DNA of 64,000 bases. It comes from Amycolatopsis eburnea (GTDB lineage: Bacteria > Actinomycetota > Actinomycetes > Mycobacteriales > Pseudonocardiaceae). The DNA is taken from assembly GCF_003937945.1 (NCBI RefSeq), contig NZ_RSEC01000066.1, forward strand, positions 124,001 through 188,000, given 5' to 3'. The translations under genes and the position numbers were made by a program. The notes beneath the pieces are model-generated. The model had not been told where the DNA came from. It saw only the letters and a program-made list of their open reading frames with translations, and made no database searches. Below are positions 41,901 through 49,273 of the stretch, piece after piece. How positions within the stretch are numbered: the first letter of the stretch is position 1; each line of letters starts with the position of its first letter.

Positions 41901-44900
41901 GCGCGGTCAGCTCGCCGTAGCTGTGGCCGCCCAGCATCGCGGGCCGCACGCCGGCGCGGGTCAGCAGCCGGAACGCCGCGAGCCCGGCCAGGCCGAGCGC
42001 GGGCTGGGCGACACGGGTGTCGGTGACCCGGTCCGCCGCCGCCTGCCGCGCGGGCTCGCCGAACACCGCCGGGCCGAAGACGACGCCCGCCGTTGCCGGG
42101 TCGAGGCGCAGGTACCGCTGCAGGTCCGGGAAGGCGACGAACAACTCCGCGAACATGCCCGGCCGCTGGCTGCCCTGACCGGGGAACAACACCGCCACCT
42201 CACCGGGTTCGGCCCCCTCGCCGCGGAACACCCCAGCCGGGTCCCGCCCGTCGAGTGCTTCGCGCAGCAGCGAAACCAATTCGTCCACAGTGGACGCGAC
42301 GATCGCGAGCCGCGCGTCCCGGCCCTCCGCCCGCCGCGACGCGCTCAGCGCCAGGTCCCGCAACCGCCACGGCTCGTAGCCGGCCGGCACGTCCGCCGCC
42401 AGCGCCAGCAGGTCCCGCGCCGCCGCGTCCGTCGCGAAGGTGAACAGCTCGGCGGGCCACTCGTCGGCCGCCTGGGCCGGCGGGACGCTGTCGTGCGCGC
42501 CCAGCACGACGTGGAAGTTGGTGCCGCCGAAGCCGAACGCGCTCACCCCGGCGATCCGGTCCGCGGCCGGCGCGGCCCACGGCTGCGCCGCCGACTGGAA
42601 CACGAACGGGCTCGTCGCAGCGTCCCACGCCGGGTTCGGCGCAGAGAGGTGCAGCGTCGGCGGCTTGACGCCGGTGTGCAGCGCGAGCGCGGTCTTGATC
42701 AGCCCGGCCAGGCCCGCCGCGCACTTGGTGTGCCCGATCTGCGACTTCACCGACCCGATCGTGCAGCTGCCCGGGGCGGCGCCGGCCTCGGTGAACACCT
42801 TCGTGAGCGTGGTCAGCTCGGTCCGGTCGCCGACGACGGTGCCGGTGCCGTGCGCCTCGACCAGCCCGACCCGCGCGGGCGAAACGCCGGCGTTGCGGTA
42901 CGCGCGGGTCAGCGCGGCGTGCTGGCCCTCCGGTCGCGGCGCGGTCAGTCCCAGCGCGCGGCCGTCGGACGCCGCACCGACGCCCTTGATCACCGCGTAC
43001 ACCCGGTCGCCGTCGCGTTCGGCGTCGGCGAGCCGCTTGAGCGCGACACAGGCGACGCCTTCGCCGAGCGCGATGCCGTCCGCCGTGCTGTCGAACGTCG
43101 CCGACCGCCCGGTCGGCGAGAGGGCGTGCGCCGAGGCGAACAGGAGGTAGTCGTTGATGCCGTTGTGCAGGTCCGCGCCACCGCAGAGGACGAGGTCGCT
43201 GGTGCCCGCGGTCAGCTCCTTGCAGGCGACGTCGACGGCGGTCAGCGAAGACGCGCAGGCCGCGTCGACGGTGTAGTTCGCCCCGCCGAGGTCGAGCCGG
43301 TTGGCGATCCGCCCGGCGATGACGTTGGCCAGCACGCCGGGGAACGAGTCCTCGGTGAGCCGCGGCAGCCGTTCGTCCAGTTCGGACGGCAGTTCGCCCA
43401 CATAGGACGGCAGCACGGTGCGCAGGCTCATCGCGTTCGACAGGTCGCTGCCCGCCTCGGCGCCGAACACCACCGACGTCCGCGAGCGGTCGAACGCGCG
43501 CTGCTCGTAACCCGCGTCCACCAGCGCCCGGTGCGCGGCCTCCAGCGCCAGCAGCTGCACGGGTTCGATGCTGGCCAGCGACGACGGCGGGATGCCGTAG
43601 CGCAGCGGGTCGAAGCCGATCTCGGGCAGGAACCCGCCCCAGCGCGACGGCGTCTTCTCGCCCTGCCCGTCCGCGTCGTAGTACAGCGAGGTGTCCCAGC
43701 GCCGCGGCGGGACCTCGGTGACGGCGTCCACTCCGGACAGCACGTTCGCCCAGAACGACGCCAGGTCGGGTGCCTGCGGGAACAGGCACGCCATCCCGAC
43801 GATCGCGATGTCGAGCGGTTCGGGCGCGGGCGGCTCCGCCGTGGCGGCCGCGAAGGACACGGCGCGCTCCCGCAGGAAGGCGTTCGCACCCTCTCCCCCC
43901 GCATGGTGCAAGTCGGCGATCGTCGTCACGGCCGAGCGCAGCACGGCGACCTCGCCCGCCATGAACATGCCCTCGGCGAGCTGCCGGTCCTCGCCGACGT
44001 CGCGCAGCTCGGCGCCGACGCGTTCGATGCCCTTGCTCGCCAGGCGGAGGCGCCCGACGTTGAGCGTCTCCAGCTGTTCCCACGCGTCCCGGCTCGGCAC
44101 GCCCCGCTCGGCGAGGTCCGCCTTGATCGCCGCGTACTCCTCGGTGAACGGGCTGCGGACGCAACGGGTGGCGTGGCCCGGCGCGGTTTCCAGCAGGTCG
44201 GTCCGCTCCGCGGCGAGCAGCTGCCGCTGGAAGCCCGGCAGCACCGCGCCCGCCTTGACTGCCTCGCGGGTGAACAGGTACGCGGTGCCCATCAGCACCC
44301 CGATCGCCGCACCCCGTGCCGCCACCGGCGCGGCGAGCGCGGCCACCATCGCGGCCGACCGTTCGTCGTGGACGCCCCCGGCGAACAACAGCTGCAAGTC
44401 CGGCGCCGGCGTCGTCGCCAGGAAGTCAGCGAGGACACCGAGCTGCGCTTCCCACAACGGGAAACTTGTGCGCGGCCCGACGTGGCCACCGCATTCGGAG
44501 CCTTCGAAGACGAACTTGCGCGCCCCGGCCTCGAGGAACTGCTTCAGCAGCCCGGGCGACGGCACGTGCAGGAACGTCGAGATCCCGGCGTCCTCCAGGG
44601 CCGCGGCCTGCGCCGGGCGGCCGCCCGCGATGATCGCGTGGGTCGGCCGCAGCTCGCGGATCACCGCCAGCTGGGCGGCTTTGACGTCGTCGGCGGCGAA
44701 CCCCAGCACCCCGACGCCCCAGGGCGCGTCGCCGACGGCTTCGCGAGTCCGTTCCAGGACGTCGCGGGTCTGGTCCGCGCCGGACAGCGCCAGCGCGATG
44801 AACGGCAGCGCCCCGCCGGCCGCGACCTCCGCGGCGAACGCGGGCTGATCGCTGACGCGGGTCATCGGGCCCTGCGCGATCGGCAGCGCCGTGCCGAGCG

Positions 44901-45708
44901 CGCGGCTGCCCGCGGTGCCCGGGCCCAGCACCGGCGTTTCCCCGCGCAGCGCTTCGCCGACGGCGTCGGCCAGGCCGCGGACGGCCGCGGTCACCGTGCC
45001 CCAGCGGTCGCGGAACCGGGTGGCGAGGAAGACGTCCTGCCCCGCTTCGAGCGGCTCGGCCCCGCGGCGCGCGAGCACGCGGACGCCGTCGACGACGGTC
45101 GTCTCCGACCCGTCGAGCCCGGCCAGGCCGGCGGTGAGCCGCGCCGGCAGCTCGGCCTCGGGCAGCAGGGCGAGCTGCGTGTCGAGCACGACGCCGGCGG
45201 CGCCGCCCGCGATCGCGGCCGCGGCGGTGTGCGGCCCGATCCCGCCCGCGGCCCACACCGGGACGTCGAAGTCGTCGAGCAGGGCCTGCAGCAGCACGAA
45301 CGTGCTCAGTTCCCCGGTCCGGCCACCGCATTCGTGCCCGCGGGCGACGAGGCCGTGCGCGCCGGACCCGACCGCCCGCGCGGCCGACGCGCGGGACGTG
45401 ACCTCGGCCAGCACCCGGCGGCCCGGGAAGTCGCGCGCCGCGCACCCGGCGTCTTCGGTCAGCAGGACCGTGGTGACGGCTTCGGACAGTTCGGCACCCG
45501 GCGGCGGGCCGGCGAGCCGGACCCCGAACGCCGGGACACCCCATTCGCCCAGCAGGGCCAGCTCCTCCGCGCCGGCGGCGTCCCCGGCGGTCAGGTCGAG
45601 CACGCCGAGCCCGCCCCCGCGCGCGACGGCGGCGACCCCGCGCGCCGACGGCCACCGCAGCGGCGACACGGCGACGACCGGCGCGGAGTCGTCTTTCGAG
45701 AGACGCAT
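38992..45708 (-). CDS. Type I megasynthase subunit: FMN barrel-FMN barrel-KS-AT-ACP-ACP-KR (PUFA-synthase-like)
   Basis: A 2238-residue iterative synthase. Two nitronate-monooxygenase/PfaD-like FMN barrels (about 8-215 with ARGHECGGRTG; 265-620 with FEGSECGGHVG and LLFAGGVHDERS) probably supply enoyl reduction. KS 632-1070: Cys818, His953, His993. AT 1170-1480: GHSYGE (Ser1263) and AFHSPL (His1367), suggesting malonyl use. Two nearly identical ACPs carry SVDSIKRAEI (Ser1654, Ser1736), the PUFA-type motif. KR 1790-2225: VGGAKGITA, Ser2144, Tyr2157, Asn2161. Residues 1591-1620 are encoded by an interspersed palindrome. ATG 45708 follows GGGAG; a promoter lies 44 bases upstream. No DH or thioesterase is present, matching the partner subunits. 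Confidence 0.94.
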   Translation of the reverse strand: MRLSKDDSAPVVAVSPLRWPSARGVAAVARGGGLGVLDLTAGDAAGAEELALLGEWGVPAFGVRLAGPPPGAELSEAVTTVLLTEDAGCAARDFPGRRVLAEVTSRASAARAVGSGAHGLVARGHECGGRTGELSTFVLLQALLDDFDVPVWAAGGIGPHTAAAAIAGGAAGVVLDTQLALLPEAELPARLTAGLAGLDGSETTVVDGVRVLARRGAEPLEAGQDVFLATRFRDRWGTVTAAVRGLADAVGEALRGETPVLGPGTAGSRALGTALPIAQGPMTRVSDQPAFAAEVAAGGALPFIALALSGADQTRDVLERTREAVGDAPWGVGVLGFAADDVKAAQLAVIRELRPTHAIIAGGRPAQAAALEDAGISTFLHVPSPGLLKQFLEAGARKFVFEGSECGGHVGPRTSFPLWEAQLGVLADFLATTPAPDLQLLFAGGVHDERSAAMVAALAAPVAARGAAIGVLMGTAYLFTREAVKAGAVLPGFQRQLLAAERTDLLETAPGHATRCVRSPFTEEYAAIKADLAERGVPSRDAWEQLETLNVGRLRLASKGIERVGAELRDVGEDRQLAEGMFMAGEVAVLRSAVTTIADLHHAGGEGANAFLRERAVSFAAATAEPPAPEPLDIAIVGMACLFPQAPDLASFWANVLSGVDAVTEVPPRRWDTSLYYDADGQGEKTPSRWGGFLPEIGFDPLRYGIPPSSLASIEPVQLLALEAAHRALVDAGYEQRAFDRSRTSVVFGAEAGSDLSNAMSLRTVLPSYVGELPSELDERLPRLTEDSFPGVLANVIAGRIANRLDLGGANYTVDAACASSLTAVDVACKELTAGTSDLVLCGGADLHNGINDYLLFASAHALSPTGRSATFDSTADGIALGEGVACVALKRLADAERDGDRVYAVIKGVGAASDGRALGLTAPRPEGQHAALTRAYRNAGVSPARVGLVEAHGTGTVVGDRTELTTLTKVFTEAGAAPGSCTIGSVKSQIGHTKCAAGLAGLIKTALALHTGVKPPTLHLSAPNPAWDAATSPFVFQSAAQPWAAPAADRIAGVSAFGFGGTNFHVVLGAHDSVPPAQAADEWPAELFTFATDAAARDLLALAADVPAGYEPWRLRDLALSASRRAEGRDARLAIVASTVDELVSLLREALDGRDPAGVFRGEGAEPGEVAVLFPGQGSQRPGMFAELFVAFPDLQRYLRLDPATAGVVFGPAVFGEPARQAAADRVTDTRVAQPALGLAGLAAFRLLTRAGVRPAMLGGHSYGELTALAAAGAFTPEGLLHASHARAGAILDAVPAGDPGAMAAVSASAAEVEAVLGTSPVVLANHNSPKQTVISGATEDVSAAVERLRAAGLGAKRLQVACAFHSPLVAGAGEAFGRTLGAIGVVRPAVPVYGNRTAAPYPAEPDGIRGELAAQLGAPVRFVEQIEAMYAAGARVFVEAGPGAVLAKQVTAILGDRPHRTVGFEQPGRRGLPGFLGALARLAVSGVPVETGWLFRGRDAVDAGTAPRPKRPGWTVDGHLLRTADGTIPAGALRPAERISLAFSPTAAPTSEAMVADFLRTSREMIAAQRDVLLGFLGSSEAPTVVVPERPNVALVAPSAPNVAFGASDAPNATLGRSVLETVVEVIGERTGYPVDMIEPDLDLEADLSVDSIKRAEIAGELAARLGLTGGDVEEFAKARTAAAIAGLVGTPQQPEAGTSVLETVVAVIGERTGYPVDMIEPDLDLEADLSVDSIKRAEIAGELTVRLGTGDVEELAKARTAAGIAELLGTSRDEPRPVAAEPQPVIIALKRYVLTEVELAPAGTPDLAGRRFLVVGMGAFAEDVRGELETHGAEAETGEDVRPGFDGYLFLDPVLPTAFPRYQDALATHPRWLLSAGPAEGLRGFHRSLAREYPDTLTRVVEGADAAGLVAELSTADGEPVVVRRGTTRHGIQPTEQDLGPLATNGAGPAGDGVAEAAAIGLDRESVVLLVGGAKGITARVARTLAATARCRIELLGRTALATEDEFPQAKDAKELRAALIASGLTSAPEIERAVRRITGEREVRTTLAELEALGSPVRYQPVDILDAEAVHRAVKEIHAEHGRLDGIVYAAGVIEDKLVADKTAESFTRVYSTKADGARTLLEATADLPDEPKFVVLFGSIAAALGNRGQADYAAANDALESLGRRWPAGRAVTVHWGPWAPSAGGMVTAELMRDYARRGIALIDPEEGALGLLRELAWGRAGTAAVVHTASGW
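40850..40938. repeat. Interspersed palindromic repeat, GCGCCCCAA family, copy inside a PKS linker
   Basis: Outer 20-bp perfect arms GAGCGCCCCAATGTGGCGTT (40850-40869) and its complement (40919-40938) enclose a second palindrome, AATGTGGCGTTCGGTGC (40859-40875) with its complement at 40883-40899. The element is translated in frame as ERPNVALVAPSAPNVAFGAS and following residues, between the AT and the first ACP. Confidence 0.92.
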
Positions 45709-45751
45709 GGGAACTCCCGCTACGCACGAATGGGTGATGGCAACGGGGAGT

Positions 45752-45780
45752 ACTTAAGCGGGTTCCTTCCACGTCGTCAA
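45752..45780 (-). promoter_or_regulatory. Promoter of the megasynthase operon
   Basis: On the minus strand, TTGACG (-35, 45780-45775), a 17-base spacer and TTAAGT (-10, 45757-45752) form a good sigma-70/HrdB-type promoter. The expected leader is about 37 bases before ATG 45708. Confidence 0.65.
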
Positions 45781-45860
45781 CAACCCACCGCGATTTCATC
45801 GCCGCGGTTCAGAAAATTCGGGATGGACCAGGCCGGGAGCGCAAGAATTTAACGTCGCCG

Positions 45861-46455
45861 TCATGTTCCCCGCGTCCGGGATGCGGGACCGGATTGCCGG
45901 CGGCGGCACCCGGACCGGTTCCAGGCGGTGGTCCACCGGACGTACGCCGCCGGACGGCGCAAGCCATCCCGCCTGGTGGACGCCGGGCCGTTACCCGCAC
46001 CGGCCCACTCCGACCGGCGGGTGCGAAGTTTCGCCATTGCTACCACGGTATATCCGAAAAGTAATACCGACCGTCCGGTATCCCCTTCCCGACGACCACA
46101 TCGGACACCCGTTTTCCGGCCATCGGAAAACGTCGCACATTCCCTTTTCGGACACGGGCGATAATCGGCCGGCGAATGCACAACCCGGCTCGCCACCCTT
46201 CGGAAGTCCACTGTGGATTCCGTCGCCACCCGGATTCGCGGTGCTCACACGACCGGGCACGAGCCCGCCGGTCACCCGGCGGCACCACTCCGGCGGCACA
46301 ACCACCGGTATTCGAGCGAACACCATCAGTACTCCGGCCGTCACCCGCCTGGCGCCGGTGATCGCAATCTTCCCCCGCCGCGTTACAAATTTTGCCTGAG
46401 AAAATCTGAAGACATTTCGCATACCCGTCGGTAACAGTGGACCCATCGTCTACGC
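45861..46455. other. Gene-poor intergenic region upstream of the megasynthase and PLP-enzyme genes
   Basis: This stretch has lower GC than its surroundings and no reading frame with protein-like composition; the longest ones are Arg/Pro/Thr-rich. It contains the inverted repeat CGTTTTCCG (46110-46118) / CGGAAAACG (46124-46132) and a GTCCACTGTGGAT copy (46206-46218). It probably holds regulatory sites for the two divergent units, but I can assign none with certainty. Confidence 0.6.
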
Positions 46456-46472
46456 TTGGACTGTTCGTCCAA
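46456..46472. promoter_or_regulatory. Operator-like palindrome TTGGAC-N5-GTCCAA before the PLP-enzyme gene
   Basis: Perfect 6-bp arms at 46456-46461 and 46467-46472, immediately upstream of the GAGGAGG ribosome site and next to a -10-like TACGCT (46451-46456). This position suits repression, perhaps by the downstream DauR-type regulator. Confidence 0.5.
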
Positions 46473-46484
46473 CGAGGAGGCGCT

Positions 46485-47594
46485 GTGGACTACTGGTACA
46501 CCGACGACCGCTCGGGCACGCGGTACCCGGGCGACCCGCTGCGGTGGCGCGGCGACGACGGCGCCCCGCTCACCGTCGAGCGGCTGCCCGGGCTCGGCTC
46601 CGGCGACGTCGACACCTCGGTCCGCTCGCTCTGGCGCTACCGGGCCGCGCTGCCCGGCGACCTCGAGCCGGTCTCGCTGGGCGAGGGCTGCACCCCGCTG
46701 GTGCCGCGGCGCTGGGGCGGCACCGACGTCCGGTTCAAGCTCGAGTGGTTCAGCCCGACCGGCAGCTTCAAGGACCGCGGCTCCAGCGTGCTGGTGTCCG
46801 CGCTGGCCGGCGCCGGGGTGGAGCGGCTCCTGGAAGACAGCTCCGGCAACGGCGGCTCGTCGATCGCGGCCTACAGCGCCGCGGCCGGGATCGACGCGAC
46901 CGTCCTGGCCCCCGAAGGAACCTCGCCCGCCAAGGTCCTGCAGACCCGCGCGTACGGCGCCACCGTCGAGCTGGTGCCCGGCACCCGCGACGACACGGCC
47001 GCCGAAGCCGTCCGGCGCTCGGCCACCACCACCTACGCCAGCCACAACTGGCACCCCTTCTTCCTGCAGGGCACCAAGACCCTCGCCTACGAGCTGTGGG
47101 AAGACCTCGGCTTCCGCGCGCCCGACGCCGTCGTCACGGTCGCCGGCGCGGGCAGCATCGTGCTGGGCTGCGACCTCGGGTTCGGCGAGCTGCTGGCGGC
47201 CGGCTCGATCACCCGGCGCCCTCGGCTGCTCGTCGCGCAGCCGCGGAACTGCTCCCCCGTCGACGCCGCCGTCCACGACCGGCAGCCGCCGCCGTTCGCG
47301 CCCACCGTCGCCGAGGGCACCGCGATCCGGCAGCCGGTGCGGCTGCCGGAAGTCGTCGCGGCGATCCGGCGTTCGGGCGGCGACACGGCCGCGATCGACG
47401 AAGACGACATCGCCGCCGCCGCCCGCCGCCTGGCCGCCATGGGCCTCTACGCCGAGCCGACCAGCGCGACCGCCGCCGCGGCCATCGACGTCTTCCGCGA
47501 ACGCGGCGCGATCCGGCCGGGCGAAACCACCGTCGTCGTGCTCACCGGCTCCGGTCTGAAGGCGCCGGACAAGCTGCGGGAGCTGCTCGGATGA
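46485..47594 (+). CDS. Threonine synthase-like PLP-dependent enzyme
   Basis: A 369-residue fold-type II PLP enzyme. The PLP lysine is in FSPTGSFKDRGSSVLVSAL, and the phosphate/substrate loop is EDSSGNGGSSIAAYSAAAGI. An N-terminal leader (DYWYTDDRSGTRYPGDPLRW) precedes a threonine-synthase-like region (PVSLGEGCTPLVP). It may act as a threonine synthase, dehydratase or ammonia-lyase; location next to a DauR-type regulator and away from other thr genes favours a catabolic lyase. GTG 46485 follows GAGGAGG; its stop overlaps the regulator's ATG. Confidence 0.88.
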   Translation: MDYWYTDDRSGTRYPGDPLRWRGDDGAPLTVERLPGLGSGDVDTSVRSLWRYRAALPGDLEPVSLGEGCTPLVPRRWGGTDVRFKLEWFSPTGSFKDRGSSVLVSALAGAGVERLLEDSSGNGGSSIAAYSAAAGIDATVLAPEGTSPAKVLQTRAYGATVELVPGTRDDTAAEAVRRSATTTYASHNWHPFFLQGTKTLAYELWEDLGFRAPDAVVTVAGAGSIVLGCDLGFGELLAAGSITRRPRLLVAQPRNCSPVDAAVHDRQPPPFAPTVAEGTAIRQPVRLPEVVAAIRRSGGDTAAIDEDDIAAAARRLAAMGLYAEPTSATAAAAIDVFRERGAIRPGETTVVVLTGSGLKAPDKLRELLG

Positions 47595-48208
47595 CCGAGG
47601 ACGAGCTGCTGCTGCGCGAGGCGGAGAAGATCGCCCACGCCGTCGGCCGGATGTTCCCCGGCCTGTGCGAGGTGGTGCTGCACGACCTGCGCGACCCGGA
47701 CCACGCCGTCCGCGCGATCGAAGGCGCCCTGTCCGGCCGCGCCGTCGGCGACCCCGCCACCGAGCTGGGCCTGGCGCGGATCGCCGACGCGGGCTTCCCC
47801 GACGTGCTGCAGAACTACCCGAACCGCTTCCCGGACGGGCGGCAGGCGAAGAGCACGTCGATCGGCATCCGCAACTCCGGCGGCGAGTACGTGGCCGCGC
47901 TGTGCCTGAACCTCGACGTCTCCCTGCTCGGCGCGGCGGCCCACGCCCTCACCCGCCTGGCCGGCACCGACGGACCCGCCCCGCTGGCCGAAAGCCTGCA
48001 CGCCCGCACCGGCGACGAACTCCGCGCACTGGTCGAGGACTACGCGGCCGACCGCGGTCACACCCCGCGCAGCCTGGCGGCGGCGGCGAAGAAGGACGTC
48101 GTCCGGCTGGCGAAGGAGCGCGGGTTCCTGGAGCTGAAGAACGCGGTGCCGGCACTGACCGACCTGCTCGGGATCTCGCGGGCCACCGTCTACAACTACC
48201 TGCGCTGA
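47591..48208 (+). CDS. DauR/YheO-type transcriptional regulator (PAS-like plus HTH)
   Basis: A 205-residue regulator. The N-terminal YheO-like PAS domain shows ARMFPGLCEVVLHDLRDPDHAVRAIEG-type segments and a QAKSTSIGIRNSGGEYVAALCLNLDVS sensor strand. The C-terminal helix-turn-helix is LKNAVPALTDLLGISRATVYNYLR. DauR represses D-arginine catabolism in Pseudomonas; relatives often sit beside amino-acid racemases and lyases. Here it is coupled (ATGA) to the PLP enzyme, so it probably senses that enzyme's substrate or product. Confidence 0.88.
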   Translation: MTEDELLLREAEKIAHAVGRMFPGLCEVVLHDLRDPDHAVRAIEGALSGRAVGDPATELGLARIADAGFPDVLQNYPNRFPDGRQAKSTSIGIRNSGGEYVAALCLNLDVSLLGAAAHALTRLAGTDGPAPLAESLHARTGDELRALVEDYAADRGHTPRSLAAAAKKDVVRLAKERGFLELKNAVPALTDLLGISRATVYNYLR

Positions 48209-48209
48209 C

Positions 48210-49115
48210 TCAGAAAACCGACCAGCCGGTCAGCGTCGTGAACCGGTCGAGCGCCGCCACTCCCGCCACGGAGTTCCCGCGTGCGTCCAGGCCCGGGCTC
48301 CACACGCACACCGCGCACCGGCCCGGAACGATCGCCACGATGCCGCCGCCCACGCCGCTCTTGCCGGGGAGGCCGACGCGGTAGGCGAACTCGCCCGCCG
48401 CGTCGTAGGTGCCGCACGTCAGCATCACCGCGTTGATGCGCTTGGCCGCGCTCAGGCCGAGCAGCCGGGACCCGTCGTTGCGGACGCCGTGGCGGGCCAG
48501 GAACAACGCCGAGCGGGCGACGTCCGCGCAGCTCATCGCGATCGAGCACTGGCGGACGTACTGGTCGAGCACCGACGGCACCGGGTGGCGCATGTTGCCG
48601 TAGGAGGCCATGAAGTACGCGAGCGCGCGGTTGCGGTCGGCGTGGCCCGCTTCCGACGCCGCCACTTCGGCGTCGACGTCGATTTCCGGGCGGCCGCTCT
48701 CCTCCCGCAGGAACGCGAGCAGCGCCTCCGCCGCGTCGCCGTGGCGCGCGAGTTCGTCGGTCACCACCAGCGCGCCCGCGTTGATGAACGGGTTGCGCGG
48801 GATCCCGTCCTCGTGTTCCAGCTGCACCAGCGAATTGAACGGGTCGCCCGACGGTTCGCGGCCGACGCGCGCCCAGACGCCGTCACCGCGGGAAAGCGTC
48901 AAGGCGAGGGTGAACACCTTGGACATGCTCTGCACCGAGAACGGGTGCCGCCAGTCGCCGACGCCGTGCAGGCCACCGTCCACTTCGGCCACCGCCATGC
49001 CGAACCGCCGCGGCTCGACCCTGGCCAGCGCGGGGATGTAGTCGGCGACGGCGCCGCGGCCGACGTCGGACGCGACGTCGTCGGCGATCCGGTCCAGCAG
49101 CGCCGCGAGGTCCAC
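48210..49115 (-). CDS. glsA: Glutaminase (GlsA-type, beta-lactamase-like fold)
   Basis: Hydrolyses L-glutamine to glutamate and ammonia. The 301 residues have the family's Ser-x-x-Lys in FSVQSMSKVFTLALTLS, the Asn/Glu region NPFINAGALVVTDEL, and LPGKSGVGGGIVAIVPGR near the C-terminus. The chosen GTG 49115 gives the standard N-terminus (VDLAALLDRIADDV) although its ribosome site is weak; longer in-frame starts are possible. It converges with the regulator gene (two bases apart). Confidence 0.94.
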   Translation of the reverse strand: MDLAALLDRIADDVASDVGRGAVADYIPALARVEPRRFGMAVAEVDGGLHGVGDWRHPFSVQSMSKVFTLALTLSRGDGVWARVGREPSGDPFNSLVQLEHEDGIPRNPFINAGALVVTDELARHGDAAEALLAFLREESGRPEIDVDAEVAASEAGHADRNRALAYFMASYGNMRHPVPSVLDQYVRQCSIAMSCADVARSALFLARHGVRNDGSRLLGLSAAKRINAVMLTCGTYDAAGEFAYRVGLPGKSGVGGGIVAIVPGRCAVCVWSPGLDARGNSVAGVAALDRFTTLTGWSVF

Positions 49116-49273
49116 CGCCGTAGCGTAGAAGGCGTCCGGTTCCGGCCGCGCGGCACCCCTGTCAAATCGAAACCGGGAAATAGCGGGAAAATCGAGCGGT
49201 GATCTCCGGCACACCTTAAGTCTTCCTTAGTCCGCTTGGTGACTTGCCGCACAAGCTCTAGCGTCCGTGGACC

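Noticed and set aside
41146..45852. A 1568-codon open frame on the plus strand opposite the megasynthase gene
   Set aside because: Arg/Gly/Ala-rich low-complexity translation with no motifs; it mirrors the third-codon GC bias of the real minus-strand gene, which has complete KS, AT, ACP and KR domains.
45863..46399. A 178-codon plus-strand frame in the gap upstream of the PLP enzyme
   Set aside because: No ribosome site of quality, Pro/Thr/Arg-rich composition, no similarity that I recognise; treated as noncoding.
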